Shown here: piece after piece, positions 44,579 to 54,340 of the stretch
How positions within the stretch are numbered: position 1 is the first letter of the stretch
Layout: each line of letters begins with the position of its first letter
NCBI RefSeq assembly: GCF_003855155.1
Contig: NZ_CP034073.1
Span: forward strand, 2,914,001 to 2,978,000
Direction: 5' to 3'
Length of the DNA stretch: 64,000 bases
DNA from: Shewanella psychromarinicola
Lineage (GTDB): Bacteria > Pseudomonadota > Gammaproteobacteria > Enterobacterales > Shewanellaceae
The notes under the pieces: model-generated
Seen by the model: the letters and a program-made list of their open reading frames with translations, nothing else
The model's database searches: none
What the model was told of the DNA's origin: nothing
Program-made: the position numbers and the translations under genes

Positions 44579-44989
44579 CCTCAAACCATCACGGGCTGAC
44601 CATGGTCAATAAATATTCACTTATTCACTATTAATATAGGGATCTAATGCTGACTTCAACCCTCAAAGAGCAGGTATAAAGGGCGTTTATTACTTGTGAG
44701 TCATCACTACTATCCGCATGAGGTTATTGAATCATGTCATCCCAGACAGGGTAATCTAGCCACGATAGCCTAAAAAGCTAAAAAGAGACAGATATGGGTG
44801 AATGGCAATTAAAGGTGAGGGCAACGACGAGATTTGGGCATTTTTGTGTGTGCCCGGCTCAAAAATAGTAAACATCTTTCAGGGCGGGACTGGAGTCATA
44901 AAAAAGCCGTAATGCAGGGCATTACGGCTTTTTACGTTAACGTGCTATAACTGAGCTTCTAGTTCACTTATGCTTCCTGTTCACTTATG
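44579..44989. other. 411-base gene-free region before the fabV end
   Basis: It holds the bidirectional terminator at 44901-44933. The rest shows nothing I can support: very short frames such as the one at 44794 lack family features. It may be decayed sequence. Confidence 0.5.
44901..44933. terminator. Bidirectional Rho-independent terminator downstream of fabV
   Basis: Perfect stem GCCGTAATG / CATTACGGC with a five-base loop, flanked by A-run and T-run so that it works on both strands. It closes fabV on the minus strand. Confidence 0.88.
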
Positions 44990-46192
44990 CTATAGCTCAA
45001 TCACATCAAACGTGACACTCGGATCAACGTCGGCTTCATAATCAATACCATCAATACCAAAGCCGAACAGTTTTAAAAACTCTTGTTTGTATTCATCGTA
45101 GTCAGTTAATTCACTTAAGTTTTCAGTGGTGACTTGCGGCCATAAATCACGGCAATGCTGCTGAATTTCTTCGCGAAGTTCCCAATCATCAAGGCGTAAG
45201 CGATTTTCGCTGTCAACAGCTGGTGTTTGGCCATCAACACGGTATAGGCGTTCACTGAATAAGCGGTAGATTTGTTCAATACAGCCTTCATGTAAGCCTT
45301 CTTGACGCATTTTCTTAAATACCATCGCGATGTAAAGTGGCATTACGGGAATTGCTGAGCTCGCTTGTGTCACCACACTTTTTAACACCGCAACGTTAGC
45401 TGAGCCACCCGTAACTGATAATTTGCTGTCAAGGGCGTGAGCTGCGCGGTCTAAATCCATTTTGGCTTTACCCAAGGCGCCATGCCAATAAATAGGCCAA
45501 GTCAATTCGGTACCAATGTAGCTATAAGCAACCGTTTTGCAATTGTCAGCTAATACGCCAGCTTCGCTTAGCGCACTCATCCATAATTCCCAATCTTGGC
45601 CGCCCATTACCGTGATGGTGTCAGCAATTTCTTGCTCAGTAGCAGGCTCTACAGAGGTATCAATAATGGTGTTTTTGTTGGTATCAACAGCCGTGGCAGT
45701 ATACGTTTGGCCAATTGGTTTAAGTGATGAACGGATAACTTCACCGGTGTCTGGCAATTTACGAACTGGAGAAGCCAGTGAGTAAACCACCATGTCGATT
45801 TGACCTAAATCTTGCTTGATAAGCTCAATAACTTGTTGCTTTGCTTGATGGCTGAATGCATCACAGTTAATGCTTTTTGAATACAGGCCTTCTGCTTTGG
45901 CAAACTTGTCAAATGCCGCTGTGTTGTACCAACCGGCAGTACCGGGCTTAGTTTCAGAACTTGGTTTTTCGAAAAACACCCCGATGGTGGCGGCGTCGCT
46001 ACCAAATGCTGAAGCGATACGAGAAGATAGGCCATAGCCACTTGAAGAACCGACAACCAGTACTTTTTTTGGCCCATTAGCCATTTTGCCTTTGGCTTTA
46101 ATTAGTTCGATTTGTTCTTTTACGTTCGCTTCGCAGCCAACAGGATGAGTCGTGGTACAAATAAAGCCACGAATTTTAGGTTTAATAATCAT
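44990..46192 (-). CDS. fabV: Enoyl-ACP reductase FabV
   Basis: 400 residues from the chosen ATG, the usual FabV length. It carries out the last reduction of fatty-acid elongation with NADH and, as a single-subunit SDR-superfamily enzyme, is generally insensitive to triclosan. Motifs: the nucleotide loop [16 protein letters not shown], and the active-site [22 protein letters not shown], where Tyr is separated from Lys by eight residues as in FabV. The start [20 protein letters not shown] is the family N-terminus, so the longer frame to 46252 is rejected. Monocistronic. Confidence 0.96.
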   Translation of the reverse strand: MIIKPKIRGFICTTTHPVGCEANVKEQIELIKAKGKMANGPKKVLVVGSSSGYGLSSRIASAFGSDAATIGVFFEKPSSETKPGTAGWYNTAAFDKFAKAEGLYSKSINCDAFSHQAKQQVIELIKQDLGQIDMVVYSLASPVRKLPDTGEVIRSSLKPIGQTYTATAVDTNKNTIIDTSVEPATEQEIADTITVMGGQDWELWMSALSEAGVLADNCKTVAYSYIGTELTWPIYWHGALGKAKMDLDRAAHALDSKLSVTGGSANVAVLKSVVTQASSAIPVMPLYIAMVFKKMRQEGLHEGCIEQIYRLFSERLYRVDGQTPAVDSENRLRLDDWELREEIQQHCRDLWPQVTTENLSELTDYDEYKQEFLKLFGFGIDGIDYEADVDPSVTFDVIEL

Positions 46193-46297
46193 ATTTAAGC
46201 TTCTTCCTTTAACATTGGCTCTAGGATAAATAGTTCGGCGACTAAATGGCACTGATTTTTGCTAAAAAGGTCTCAAAACCATAGTGGTTGGAGCAGT

Positions 46298-47083
46298 TTA
46301 GCGCTTTTGCATAAATTGACTTTGCTCTTTAATGAGTCGCTGGGTGTATTCATGCTGTGGTGCGGTAAACAAGGCCTCAGTGGTGGATTTTTCAACCATA
46401 TGACCATTTTGCAGTACCATAATTTTATCACTTACATGACGGATAATATTGAGATTATGTGAAACGAAAATATAGGATAAACCCATCTCTTTTTGGAGTT
46501 TTAATAGCAGATTAATAATTTGAGATCGAACCGATAAATCCAGTGCTGTCAGCGCTTCATCTGCAATAATAATTTTGGGATTAAGCATTAATGCCCGCGC
46601 AACGGCGACACGCTGCTTTTGGCCTTCTGAAATCATGTGCGGATAAAAGTCTGCGTGCTCGGGCAATAAGCCGACTTTTCTTAAGGTTTCAATGACCAAG
46701 GCTTTACGTTCCGTTGAATTTAATTGTGTATTAAATCGCAACGGTTCTTTAAGCAAGTTACCAATGGATAAACGTGGATTTAGCGAGGTGGTTGGATCTT
46801 GGAAAATCATTCTAATTAACCGACATCGCTGCTTTAAATTATGCGTTTCTAATGTTTCACCTTCAAAAAATATTTCGCCGCCACTACGTTGCTCTGCACC
46901 GACTAAAATTCGGGCAAGGGTACTTTTGCCTGATCCCACTGTTCCCACAATTGCCAGTGTTTCACCGCGCTCGAGTTCAAATGAGACTGGAGACAATGCC
47001 TGATAATATTGAGGTTTAAAACGCTTATAACCGGTTAAGTATTGCTTACTTAACTCAGTCACTTTAAGCAATGGTGTCGTCAT
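46298..47083 (-). CDS. sapF: Peptide ABC transporter ATPase SapF
   Basis: 261 residues (E. coli SapF 268). ABC ATPase with Walker A GTVGSGKST, signature region MISEGQKQRVAVARAL (a variant of LSGGQ) and Walker B KIIIADEAL. It is the second ATPase of the SapABCDF importer. Start taken at the ATG 47083 (MTTPLLKVTELSKQYL), which overlaps the end of sapD by 20 bases; the longer frame to 47143 would run far into sapD. Last gene of the sap operon. Confidence 0.93.
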   Translation of the reverse strand: MTTPLLKVTELSKQYLTGYKRFKPQYYQALSPVSFELERGETLAIVGTVGSGKSTLARILVGAEQRSGGEIFFEGETLETHNLKQRCRLIRMIFQDPTTSLNPRLSIGNLLKEPLRFNTQLNSTERKALVIETLRKVGLLPEHADFYPHMISEGQKQRVAVARALMLNPKIIIADEALTALDLSVRSQIINLLLKLQKEMGLSYIFVSHNLNIIRHVSDKIMVLQNGHMVEKSTTEALFTAPQHEYTQRLIKEQSQFMQKR

Positions 47084-48071
47084 CTTCTTGCTCACTTTTA
47101 TAAGGGAAATGGCAGGCAAAATAGCGGTCTTTAATATGTTCAAGTTTAGGCTGTTTTACACAAGTTCGCTGCGCTTCAGGGCAACGTGGGCCGAGTCGAC
47201 AACCCGCGGGTAAATGTTGCAGAGACGGTGCCGACCCTTGCAGTGTGGGTAAGTTAGCTTTGTGACGCATTTTTTTAGTATGATCAGGTAGGTTTTTTAA
47301 TAATGCCCGCGTGTAAGGATGATAGGGCATGGCCACCATTTCGTTAACGGGTCCTGATTCCATAACCTGACCACTGTACAGAATGGTTAAGTTGTCACAC
47401 CAATGCACCATGGTTTCGAGCTCATGGCTGACCAATAAAATGGACACATTTTGCAGTTGATTGAGTTGTGATAATAATCTAAAAATCTGCGCTTGAGTAT
47501 TAAGCTCCATAGAGTTGGTTGGCTCATCGGCAATGAGTAGTTTGGGATGATTGGCGACAGCCATTGCAATCATGACTTTTTGGCATTCGCCTTCAGACAA
47601 TTCCCATGGATAGCATTTCATTAGCATTTTGGGTTTTTTTATACCCACTTTGTGGAGCCATTTTTGCGCGTTTAAATAGGTCGCATGACTGCGTCGCCAA
47701 AAAGGAATATTTTTATTGGGCACCATAGCTTCAATTAATTGACTACCAATGGTTTTAACCGGATCTAAACTGCCTGAAGGATCTTGGAAAATCATCGCCA
47801 TTTCGCTGCCCATTAGGCAACGCCGTTGTTTGGCATTCATTTCCAATAAGTTTTTTCCATCCCACATCATACGATCGGCAATAATATGCCAATTAGGACC
47901 CAACACCCCCAAAATCGCTTTGGCTAACAAACTGCGCCCAGAGCCTGATTCGCCAACCAGCCCATGAATTTCACCTGGGTTGATTGTCAAACTGACTTTT
48001 TCGAGCACTTTTACAATGCCCTCGGGGGTATCTAGTTCAATCGTGAGATTACGAATATCGAGTAAAGGCAT
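47064..48071 (-). CDS. sapD: Peptide ABC transporter ATPase SapD
   Basis: 335 residues (E. coli 330). ABC ATPase of the oligopeptide (OppD) type with Walker A GESGSGRS (Arg in place of the usual Lys, while sapF has Lys), signature LSEGECQKVMIAMAVA, Walker B LLIADEP and a C-terminal cysteine cluster (CRLGPRCPEAQRTC) as in OppD/DppD. The first Walker Lys being Arg is worth confirming in relatives. It begins 3 bases downstream of sapC. Confidence 0.93.
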   Translation of the reverse strand: MPLLDIRNLTIELDTPEGIVKVLEKVSLTINPGEIHGLVGESGSGRSLLAKAILGVLGPNWHIIADRMMWDGKNLLEMNAKQRRCLMGSEMAMIFQDPSGSLDPVKTIGSQLIEAMVPNKNIPFWRRSHATYLNAQKWLHKVGIKKPKMLMKCYPWELSEGECQKVMIAMAVANHPKLLIADEPTNSMELNTQAQIFRLLSQLNQLQNVSILLVSHELETMVHWCDNLTILYSGQVMESGPVNEMVAMPYHPYTRALLKNLPDHTKKMRHKANLPTLQGSAPSLQHLPAGCRLGPRCPEAQRTCVKQPKLEHIKDRYFACHFPYKSEQEDDDTIA

Positions 48072-48074
48072 AAG

Positions 48075-48965
48075 TTAGTTTCTTATCGGTGCAAGCGCAG
48101 AACGTAAACCATCACCAACTAAGTTAACCGATAACACGGTAAACAAAATGGCGATACCAGGGATACTTACGGTCCAAGGTGCGAGCAGTAAATTATCAAG
48201 CCCTTGTGCGACCATCGCCCCCCACTCTGGACTCGGTGCCTGAGCTCCGAGGTTTAAAAAACCGAGTGCAGCGATATCTAATATCGCCGCAGAGATTGCC
48301 ATCGTGACCTGAATAATCACCACATCCCATACGTTGGGCATAATCACATACCAAAAAACTTGCAATGAGTTGGCACCGTCTAGTTTTGCTGCAGTGACAT
48401 ATTGTTTTTGTAGCTCTTCATGAACGGCTTGATGAATAACACGGACAAATTGTGGAACCATCGCGATCCCCACGCCCCAAAACACATTATTAAGTCCTGG
48501 CCCCATAACCGCGACCACTAAAATGGCCATTAATAATGAAGGAATAGAGAGGAGTGCATCTAATAAGTGACCCAGAATACTCGACTTAATACCGCGCATC
48601 ATTCCTGAAAGCGAACCAATAATAAAGCCAAAAAACAGCGAAGCCGCCACAATAAGTAGTGACATACCAAAGGTTAATTGTACGCCGTGTAAGATGCGGC
48701 TAAAAATATCTCGTCCAAGATCGTCAGTCCCAAGAAAGTGTTCTACTGAACCGGCAGGATCCCATGATGGCGGCAATAGTAATACTTGTTGGTCTTGCAT
48801 CTCGGCCGAATAAGGCGCGATGATCGGGGCGAAAATAGTTAATATTAATAAAAATATGACGGCCCATAGACCGATTACGGCAAATGGATTAGCCGAAAAC
48901 GTTTTCCACATTCGCCACAGCGGTGAGGCAATATGATCTTCTTGGTAAATTTTAATTCGAGGCAT
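48075..48965 (-). CDS. sapC: Peptide ABC transporter permease SapC
   Basis: 296 residues, the E. coli length. About six membrane helices, with the permease EAA-like loop (AAKLDGANSLQVFWYVIMPNV) that contacts the ATPases. The N-terminal cytosolic part and FLGTDDLGRDIFSRILHGVQ are typical of the DppC/OppC group. It overlaps sapB by 14 bases. Together with SapB it forms the membrane channel. Confidence 0.94.
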   Translation of the reverse strand: MPRIKIYQEDHIASPLWRMWKTFSANPFAVIGLWAVIFLLILTIFAPIIAPYSAEMQDQQVLLLPPSWDPAGSVEHFLGTDDLGRDIFSRILHGVQLTFGMSLLIVAASLFFGFIIGSLSGMMRGIKSSILGHLLDALLSIPSLLMAILVVAVMGPGLNNVFWGVGIAMVPQFVRVIHQAVHEELQKQYVTAAKLDGANSLQVFWYVIMPNVWDVVIIQVTMAISAAILDIAALGFLNLGAQAPSPEWGAMVAQGLDNLLLAPWTVSIPGIAILFTVLSVNLVGDGLRSALAPIRN

Positions 48966-49983
48966 ACAATTCCTTTCTGCTCATTGGATTGATTGCGGTA
49001 TGAAGCAAATCAATCAAAATGCTCAAGAAAATGATTAATAATGAGACAGATAAAATGCCTGCTTGAATGACGGTATAATCACGCTGATAAATGCCCGAAA
49101 CTAACCAGCTGCCTACACCTGGCCACGAAAAGATAACTTCAACCACGATGCCATAGCTAGCAAACGATCCCAGCATTAAACCAATACTTTTTAGCACTGG
49201 AATTAAGGCGTTGGGTAATGCATGGCGCAACAGTATTTTAGCTGTGTGTAAACCTCGCGCTTCAGCGGCTCGAATATAGGTTTTATTCATTACATTTAAA
49301 ATGGCTTGTCGAGTGATCCTCACCACCAATGTAAAGGGAAGTACCGCTAAAGTGACTGCGGGTAATATCAAGTGCAGTAAAGCATCATGAAATGCCGGAA
49401 TGCGATAAGCAGAATCAGATAATAAGGTATCTATTAACATGAAGCCCGTGACAGGTTCAATTTCATAAAGTAAATTAATTTGGCCTGAAATCGGCAACCA
49501 GCCTAAATTGACTCCAAACCACATAGATAGGGTTAACCCCAGCCAAAATACCGGGATAGAATAACCCGTTAAAGTGACCGCTAAAATACTATGTTGAAGC
49601 GCTTTATTATTGCTTAAGGCAGCCAGAATACCTATGGGAACCCCAAAGAACACCGCAATAAATCCTGAAAATAACGACAGCTCAAATGAAGCAGGCAATA
49701 CTGAAGCCAGTTCCTCTGAAACCTCTTGCTGCGAGTTACTGGATATCCCTAAGTTACCCGACAAACGCTGGCGTAAATAGGCAGTAAACTGCAATAATTG
49801 ATTATCGTTTAATTGATAATCTTGTTCAATTTGCTGTTTTTGCTCAATCGTTGGGTACTGAATCCCCGACAGCGAGTAAGTTTTACTGACAGGAAATTGT
49901 CCCGATGCCATAAATAGCACTGCTATCATTAACAGTGATGTGGCCATAAACAGCGTTATGCGCCTAAAGAGGTAACGCCACAT
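48952..49983 (-). CDS. sapB: Peptide ABC transporter permease SapB
   Basis: 343 residues (E. coli 321, so slightly longer in the periplasmic part after the first helix). N-terminal anchor YLFRRITLFMATSLLMIAVLFM, a periplasmic insert, then five membrane helices with the EAA loop AAEARGLHTAKILLRHALPNALIPV of DppB/OppB permeases. It starts 1 base after sapA ends. Confidence 0.94.
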   Translation of the reverse strand: MWRYLFRRITLFMATSLLMIAVLFMASGQFPVSKTYSLSGIQYPTIEQKQQIEQDYQLNDNQLLQFTAYLRQRLSGNLGISSNSQQEVSEELASVLPASFELSLFSGFIAVFFGVPIGILAALSNNKALQHSILAVTLTGYSIPVFWLGLTLSMWFGVNLGWLPISGQINLLYEIEPVTGFMLIDTLLSDSAYRIPAFHDALLHLILPAVTLAVLPFTLVVRITRQAILNVMNKTYIRAAEARGLHTAKILLRHALPNALIPVLKSIGLMLGSFASYGIVVEVIFSWPGVGSWLVSGIYQRDYTVIQAGILSVSLLIIFLSILIDLLHTAINPMSRKELYASN

Positions 49984-51609
49984 TTATTGGTTTTCCTCTT
50001 TTGTTTTGGTTGTTCCGGCAAATGAAATGCCGCCATAAGATCTAATTTGCATGCTAGTAATATTGTTCTTTTTCAAGACCACTTTTTTAGCGTGAGCAAG
50101 TGTCACCATAGGAACTTGATCGCTGATAATCGCTTCGGCGGTTTGATAAAAAACTTTACGTTCTGGTTGAGTTGAGACACTTTGGGCTTGGGTTAATAAG
50201 TGTTCAAAGTCTTTTTGGCACCAGCGAGAGCGATTATTGTTAGAGGCTAATGCTGCGCAGCTTAATAACGGGGTAAAAAAATTATCGGGGTCGCTATTAT
50301 CAGCATTCCAACCAATGAGAACCGAATCATAATTAGAACTGGCTAACTTCTGGGTGAACACGCTCCAATCATAGCTAATGATATTAAGTTTTACCCCAAT
50401 ACGGGCTAAATCTGCCTGAATAAGCTCCGCTGTTTTCAGTGCGCTAGGATTATAAATCCGCGCCACAGGCATGGCCCACACATTAATGGATAAATTAGAT
50501 ACGCCTGCTTGTTGCAGTAAAGCTTTGGCTTTTTCAGGGTTATATTCATTAGGCGATAAGTTTTTCGAATAAGCCCATGATGCTGGAGGCAAAACCCCTG
50601 TAGCCTCTACGGCGGTATCATTATATACCACGTCTAAAATATTATTCTTATCGATAGCATGTGCAAGCGCTCGCCTTACCCTAACATCATCTAATGGCGG
50701 TTTTTGGGTGTTAAATGCCCAAAATGCCACGTTCAGTCCGGGTTTGGTATCGACAATAATATCCTTATGTTGGTTAAGTACTGCAAGCTCACCCGCTTTG
50801 GGCAATGCTGAAACACTGCAGTCTCCGGTGATTAATTTGGCAATGCGCGCGGTGCTTCTTGGGGTAATATCAAACACCAATTGGTCTATCTCAACCGTGG
50901 GTCCCCAATAGACTGGATTCTTTTTATAGCGAATATATTCATTTTTAACATACTGATTGAGCTGAAAAGGTCCTGTGCCTACAGCGTAATAATCAATATC
51001 TTCAGGCTTGCCCTGGGCTAAAAGTTGATAACCATATTCTGCCGATAACACTACGGCAAAATCAGTGGCGAGATTAGATAAAAAAGAAGCATCTTTACGC
51101 ACTAAATGAAAGATAACTTGGTAATCGTTTACTTTTTCAATTTTATCGATTAAATCAGCAAAACCTATACTTTGAAAAAATGGATAACCGGTTCTGCTGA
51201 CTAAATGATATGGGTGCAAGGGGTCAATTATACGGTTAAATGAAAATAACACGTCGTCGGCATTAAAATCTCTTGTAGGGGCAAAGTGCCGCGTCTTATG
51301 AAAGCTAACATGCTCACGCAAGGTAAATAGATAACGTAACCCATCATCGGAGATTTGCCATGATGTTGCTAAGCCGGGAGTCATCTCGGCTTTTTGTTGG
51401 CTGTAATTCACCAATCTGCTGTAAATCTGATGTGAAGTGGCATCAATAGTGGTGCCAGATGTGACAAGCTGGGGGTTAAAACTTTCGGGATTACCTTCGC
51501 TACAATATACGAGACCAGAAGGTAATTGTGCTTGTCCGCATGCAGCCAACATAACGCTGGATAGACATAGAGACATCAGCTGGTACCAACGTTTTACTAT
51601 AACAGGCAT
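49984..51609 (-). CDS. sapA: Peptide-binding lipoprotein SapA
   Basis: 541 residues (E. coli 547). Signal MPVIVKRWYQLMSLCLSSVMLAAC ends in lipobox LAAC, so the solute-binding protein is probably lipid-anchored in the periplasm. The SBP-bac-5 fold is recognised from GLVYCSEGNPESFNPQLVTSGT, the VEATGVLPPASWAY segment and the SDPDNFFTPLLSC region. In enteric bacteria SapA has been linked to antimicrobial peptides and haem, and the operon (SapBCDF) to putrescine export in E. coli; which applies here is unknown. It heads the sap operon, 83 bases after pspF. Confidence 0.93.
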   Translation of the reverse strand: MPVIVKRWYQLMSLCLSSVMLAACGQAQLPSGLVYCSEGNPESFNPQLVTSGTTIDATSHQIYSRLVNYSQQKAEMTPGLATSWQISDDGLRYLFTLREHVSFHKTRHFAPTRDFNADDVLFSFNRIIDPLHPYHLVSRTGYPFFQSIGFADLIDKIEKVNDYQVIFHLVRKDASFLSNLATDFAVVLSAEYGYQLLAQGKPEDIDYYAVGTGPFQLNQYVKNEYIRYKKNPVYWGPTVEIDQLVFDITPRSTARIAKLITGDCSVSALPKAGELAVLNQHKDIIVDTKPGLNVAFWAFNTQKPPLDDVRVRRALAHAIDKNNILDVVYNDTAVEATGVLPPASWAYSKNLSPNEYNPEKAKALLQQAGVSNLSINVWAMPVARIYNPSALKTAELIQADLARIGVKLNIISYDWSVFTQKLASSNYDSVLIGWNADNSDPDNFFTPLLSCAALASNNNRSRWCQKDFEHLLTQAQSVSTQPERKVFYQTAEAIISDQVPMVTLAHAKKVVLKKNNITSMQIRSYGGISFAGTTKTKEENQ

Positions 51610-51692
51610 GGTGTGATCATATTTTATCGATTTTGAGTGGTTATTTTAACAGTGTTCATTGCATTGGGGCAATGAGCATATCCAAGCTTCAT

Positions 51693-52772
51693 TCAGCTCT
51701 TATCGAGTAAGTTGTACTTTTTCAAAATACCACGAAGTTGATGATAGCTTAAGCCTAATAAATCGGCGGTTTTTTTCTGATTATACAGGCCTTCAGCCAA
51801 TGCGCGTTGCAATAATTCTATTTCACTGTTTTCGGTATATTCTTTAAAATCTATTGGAAATTCGATGCTACTCAATACGGCTGATGTGTCGGTGTTAATA
51901 CGGGACTCAATGGGCTCAGCAACAGAGGCCGTGGCATGTTCAATCTGCATAGCTTGACGTTCTCGGGTTTTGACTCTATTTACTGGACGGTAGGGTGATG
52001 CAAAAGGGTCTAAAATAATATGATCAATTTCTTGGCCATCAGTCCCTTCGCGATAAACACTTCGCTCGACGACATTTTTTAATTCACGGATGTTCCCTGG
52101 CCAGCTGTGCATCATTAATTGTTCTATCGCCAGCGGACTAAAACCGCCAAAATATTCCAGTGATAATTGTCTTGCCATGCCAATAGCAAAATATTCTGCT
52201 AATGTCATGATATCTTCGGTTCTATGTCTTAATGGAGGTAAGGTGATTACATCAAAGGCTAAACGGTCGAGTAAATCAGCTCTAAATTCACCATTTTCTG
52301 CCAAGGTCGGTAAATCTTCATTGGCGGCACAAATAAGCCGAACATCAGATTGAACTGTTTTACTGCCACCCACTCGTTCAAATTCACCATATTCGATGAC
52401 ACGTAATAACTTTTCTTGGATTAATCCCGAGGTGTTTGCGAGTTCATCTAAAAAGAGTGTTCCACCATCAGCGCGTTCAAAACGACCTTCGTGCCGACCT
52501 TTTGCGCCAGTAAATGCACCAGACTCATGGCCAAAAAGCTCAGTTTCGAGTAAATTTTCACTTAGTGAAGAACAATTAAGTTTAATAAAGCTTTGATCCC
52601 AACGAGGAGATAAGTAGTGTAGTCGTTCTGCAATTAATTCTTTGCCAGTGCCGCGCTCACCAATAATGAGCACAGGCTTGGATAATGGCGCGACTTTAGA
52701 CACATGTTCTAATACTTCAAGTAATGCATTAGATTGGCCGATGAGATTATTTTGCTGAAATTGTTTACTCAC
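51693..52772 (-). CDS. pspF: Psp operon transcriptional activator PspF
   Basis: 359 residues. A sigma-54 activator without receiver domain: the AAA+ part starts close to the N-terminus (NNLIGQSNALLEVLEHV) with Walker A GERGTGKE, the loop GAFTGA and Walker B GTLFLDEL, and a C-terminal Fis-type HTH (NQKKTADLLGLSYHQLRGILKKY). PspA binds and inhibits PspF until membrane stress releases it. It is divergent from pspA; its own start lies near the enhancer region. A linker of about 60 residues before the HTH is longer than in E. coli PspF (325 residues). Confidence 0.96.
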   Translation of the reverse strand: MSKQFQQNNLIGQSNALLEVLEHVSKVAPLSKPVLIIGERGTGKELIAERLHYLSPRWDQSFIKLNCSSLSENLLETELFGHESGAFTGAKGRHEGRFERADGGTLFLDELANTSGLIQEKLLRVIEYGEFERVGGSKTVQSDVRLICAANEDLPTLAENGEFRADLLDRLAFDVITLPPLRHRTEDIMTLAEYFAIGMARQLSLEYFGGFSPLAIEQLMMHSWPGNIRELKNVVERSVYREGTDGQEIDHIILDPFASPYRPVNRVKTRERQAMQIEHATASVAEPIESRINTDTSAVLSSIEFPIDFKEYTENSEIELLQRALAEGLYNQKKTADLLGLSYHQLRGILKKYNLLDKS

Positions 52773-52906
52773 AGTTAGCTACTCGCAAAATTGTTAGTGA
52801 TTTAGACTAATAATTGGTGAAAATCATAATAAATGGCTTGAGTGTTAAAAGAAAGCAAAAGTTAAATATTTGTTTAAGTGTATGATATTATTTAACTTGT
52901 AAATAT

Positions 52907-52922
52907 TGGCACGTAATGTGTA
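52907..52922 (+). promoter_or_regulatory. Sigma-54 promoter of pspA
   Basis: TGGCACGTAATGTGTA: perfect -24 TGGCACG with GT at -12 in place of GC. As I remember it, the E. coli pspA promoter also has GT at -12. It lies 42 bases before the pspA start and is under PspF control. Confidence 0.8.
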
Positions 52923-52963
52923 TTACTAACTGCGACATCCACGTTAATTTTGAGGAACACATT

Positions 52964-53647
52964 ATGGGAATTTTCTCTCGCTTCGCTGATATCGTTAATT
53001 CAAATATCAGCTCAATACTTGATAAAGCCGAAGATCCAGAAAAAATGGTCCGTCTTATCATTCAAGAAATGGAAGACACTATTGTTGAAGTACGTTCAAC
53101 CTCAGCGAAAGTATTGGCTGAGAAAAAAGAATTACTTCGTCGGATTGCTCGTGTTCAAGAGCAGGTTCAAGATTGGCAGAATAAAGCTGAGTTAGCGTTA
53201 TCCAAAGATCGTGAAGACTTAGCCAAAGCTGCTTTGAGTGAAAAACAAAAAACAGTTGGTTTACTGCAAGCTCTTGAAATGGAACTGCAAGTTGTTGAAG
53301 AACATGTTGCTCGTTTAAAAGATGAAATCGCTCAACTTCAAGAAAAATTGAATGATGCCCGTGCTCGTCAAAAAACCATCATTATGCGTAAGCAAACTGC
53401 CACTTCACGTTTAGAAGTAAAAAAGCAGCTTGATTCAAGCAAAATCGATGATGCGATGATGAAGTTTGAACAATATGAGCGTCGAGTTGAAGGGATTGAA
53501 GCACAGGTAGAATCATATGATTTAGGTAAAAAGAACGTTCTCGCTGACGAGTTTGCAGCATTAGAAGCAGAAGACTCTGTCAATGACGAATTAGCAGCAT
53601 TAAAAGCAAAAATGAGTGCAAAAGCACAACCTAAATCTAAAGCATAA
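52964..53647 (+). CDS. pspA: Phage shock protein A
   Basis: 227 residues (E. coli 222). Start at ATG 52964 after TGAGGAACACATT, giving MGIFSRFADIVNSN, the N-terminal amphipathic helix that binds membrane. The rest is a long coiled coil of the ESCRT-III-like PspA/IM30 family, with the conserved EDPEKMVRLIIQEMED. It maintains membrane integrity and restrains PspF. First gene of pspABC, followed by ycjX and ycjF. Confidence 0.97.
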   Translation: MGIFSRFADIVNSNISSILDKAEDPEKMVRLIIQEMEDTIVEVRSTSAKVLAEKKELLRRIARVQEQVQDWQNKAELALSKDREDLAKAALSEKQKTVGLLQALEMELQVVEEHVARLKDEIAQLQEKLNDARARQKTIIMRKQTATSRLEVKKQLDSSKIDDAMMKFEQYERRVEGIEAQVESYDLGKKNVLADEFAALEAEDSVNDELAALKAKMSAKAQPKSKA

Positions 53648-53666
53648 ATTTATTCAGAGGTGAGTT

Positions 53667-53906
53667 ATGGATATGGATCTTCTTATTGCACCAATTATCA
53701 TCTTTATGGTGATTGTGGCACCTATCTGGTTGGTTCTTCATTATCGCAGTAAGCGACAAGTGAGCCAGGGACTCACTGAGGAAGAATTTAATCAGCTTAA
53801 TGGTTTAATTGCTAAAGCTGAGAAAATGAGTAGTCGCATCGAAACATTAGAAGCGATTTTAGATACTGAATCACCAGAATGGAGAGCAAAACATGAGCTC
53901 AGCTAA
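53667..53906 (+). CDS. pspB: Phage shock protein B
   Basis: 79 residues. One N-terminal membrane helix (LIAPIIIFMVIVAPIWLVLHY) and a cytoplasmic leucine-zipper-like helix, as in E. coli PspB (74 residues). Together with PspC it senses membrane stress and frees PspF from PspA. It overlaps pspC by 14 bases. Ribosome-binding site CAGAGGTGAGTT. Confidence 0.94.
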   Translation: MDMDLLIAPIIIFMVIVAPIWLVLHYRSKRQVSQGLTEEEFNQLNGLIAKAEKMSSRIETLEAILDTESPEWRAKHELS

Positions 53907-54288
53907 TGGTCGTACTTTATACCGCAACCCCAAAAGTGGTAAAGTGGCTGGGGTGTGTTCAGGTATCGCTGATTATTTTAACTTTGAAACATGGCTAGTA
54001 CGTGTCATCGCTGTGTCGATATTCTTACTCGGTGGCTCAGGGTTTGTGTTTGTTATTTATATTGCCTTATGGATGATATTAGATATTAAGCCACAGAACT
54101 TACAACACAGAGATCAGCACAAAGATATTGAAGTTAAAAAGAAAGTTTGGCAAGCGGGTGAACCTGCAAAGCAAGCGTTGTTTGATGTTAATCGTCAATT
54201 TAATGGATTAGAAGTCCGTTTACGACGACTCGAAGAACATGTCACTTCAGACAACTTTGATCTTAAACGCCAAATAAATAGTCTTTAA
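53893..54288 (+). CDS. pspC: Phage shock protein C
   Basis: 131 residues. N-terminal PspC domain LYRNPKSGKVAGVCSGIADYFNFETWLVRVIAVS, a membrane helix (SIFLLGGSGFVFVIYIALWMIL) and a C-terminal cytoplasmic helix. It works with PspB to transduce the stress signal. A hairpin GGGCGG / CCGCCC (54299-54314) lies between it and ycjX. Confidence 0.95.
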   Translation: MSSANGRTLYRNPKSGKVAGVCSGIADYFNFETWLVRVIAVSIFLLGGSGFVFVIYIALWMILDIKPQNLQHRDQHKDIEVKKKVWQAGEPAKQALFDVNRQFNGLEVRLRRLEEHVTSDNFDLKRQINSL

Positions 54289-54298
54289 TCCTACTAAT

Positions 54299-54322
54299 GG
54301 GCGGTTTTCCGCCCGTGTTTTT
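54299..54322 (+). terminator. Attenuator-like hairpin between pspC and ycjX
   Basis: Stem GGGCGG / CCGCCC with loop TTTT, followed by GTGTTTTT. It likely lowers, rather than ends, transcription into ycjX, which shares the psp unit. Confidence 0.65.
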
Positions 54323-54340
54323 GGGGAGCCATCAGCCATC

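Noticed and set aside
44794..44870. A very short frame (about 24 codons) in the gap before fabV
   Set aside because: No conservation can be judged, the ribosome-binding site is poor and the product has no recognisable feature.
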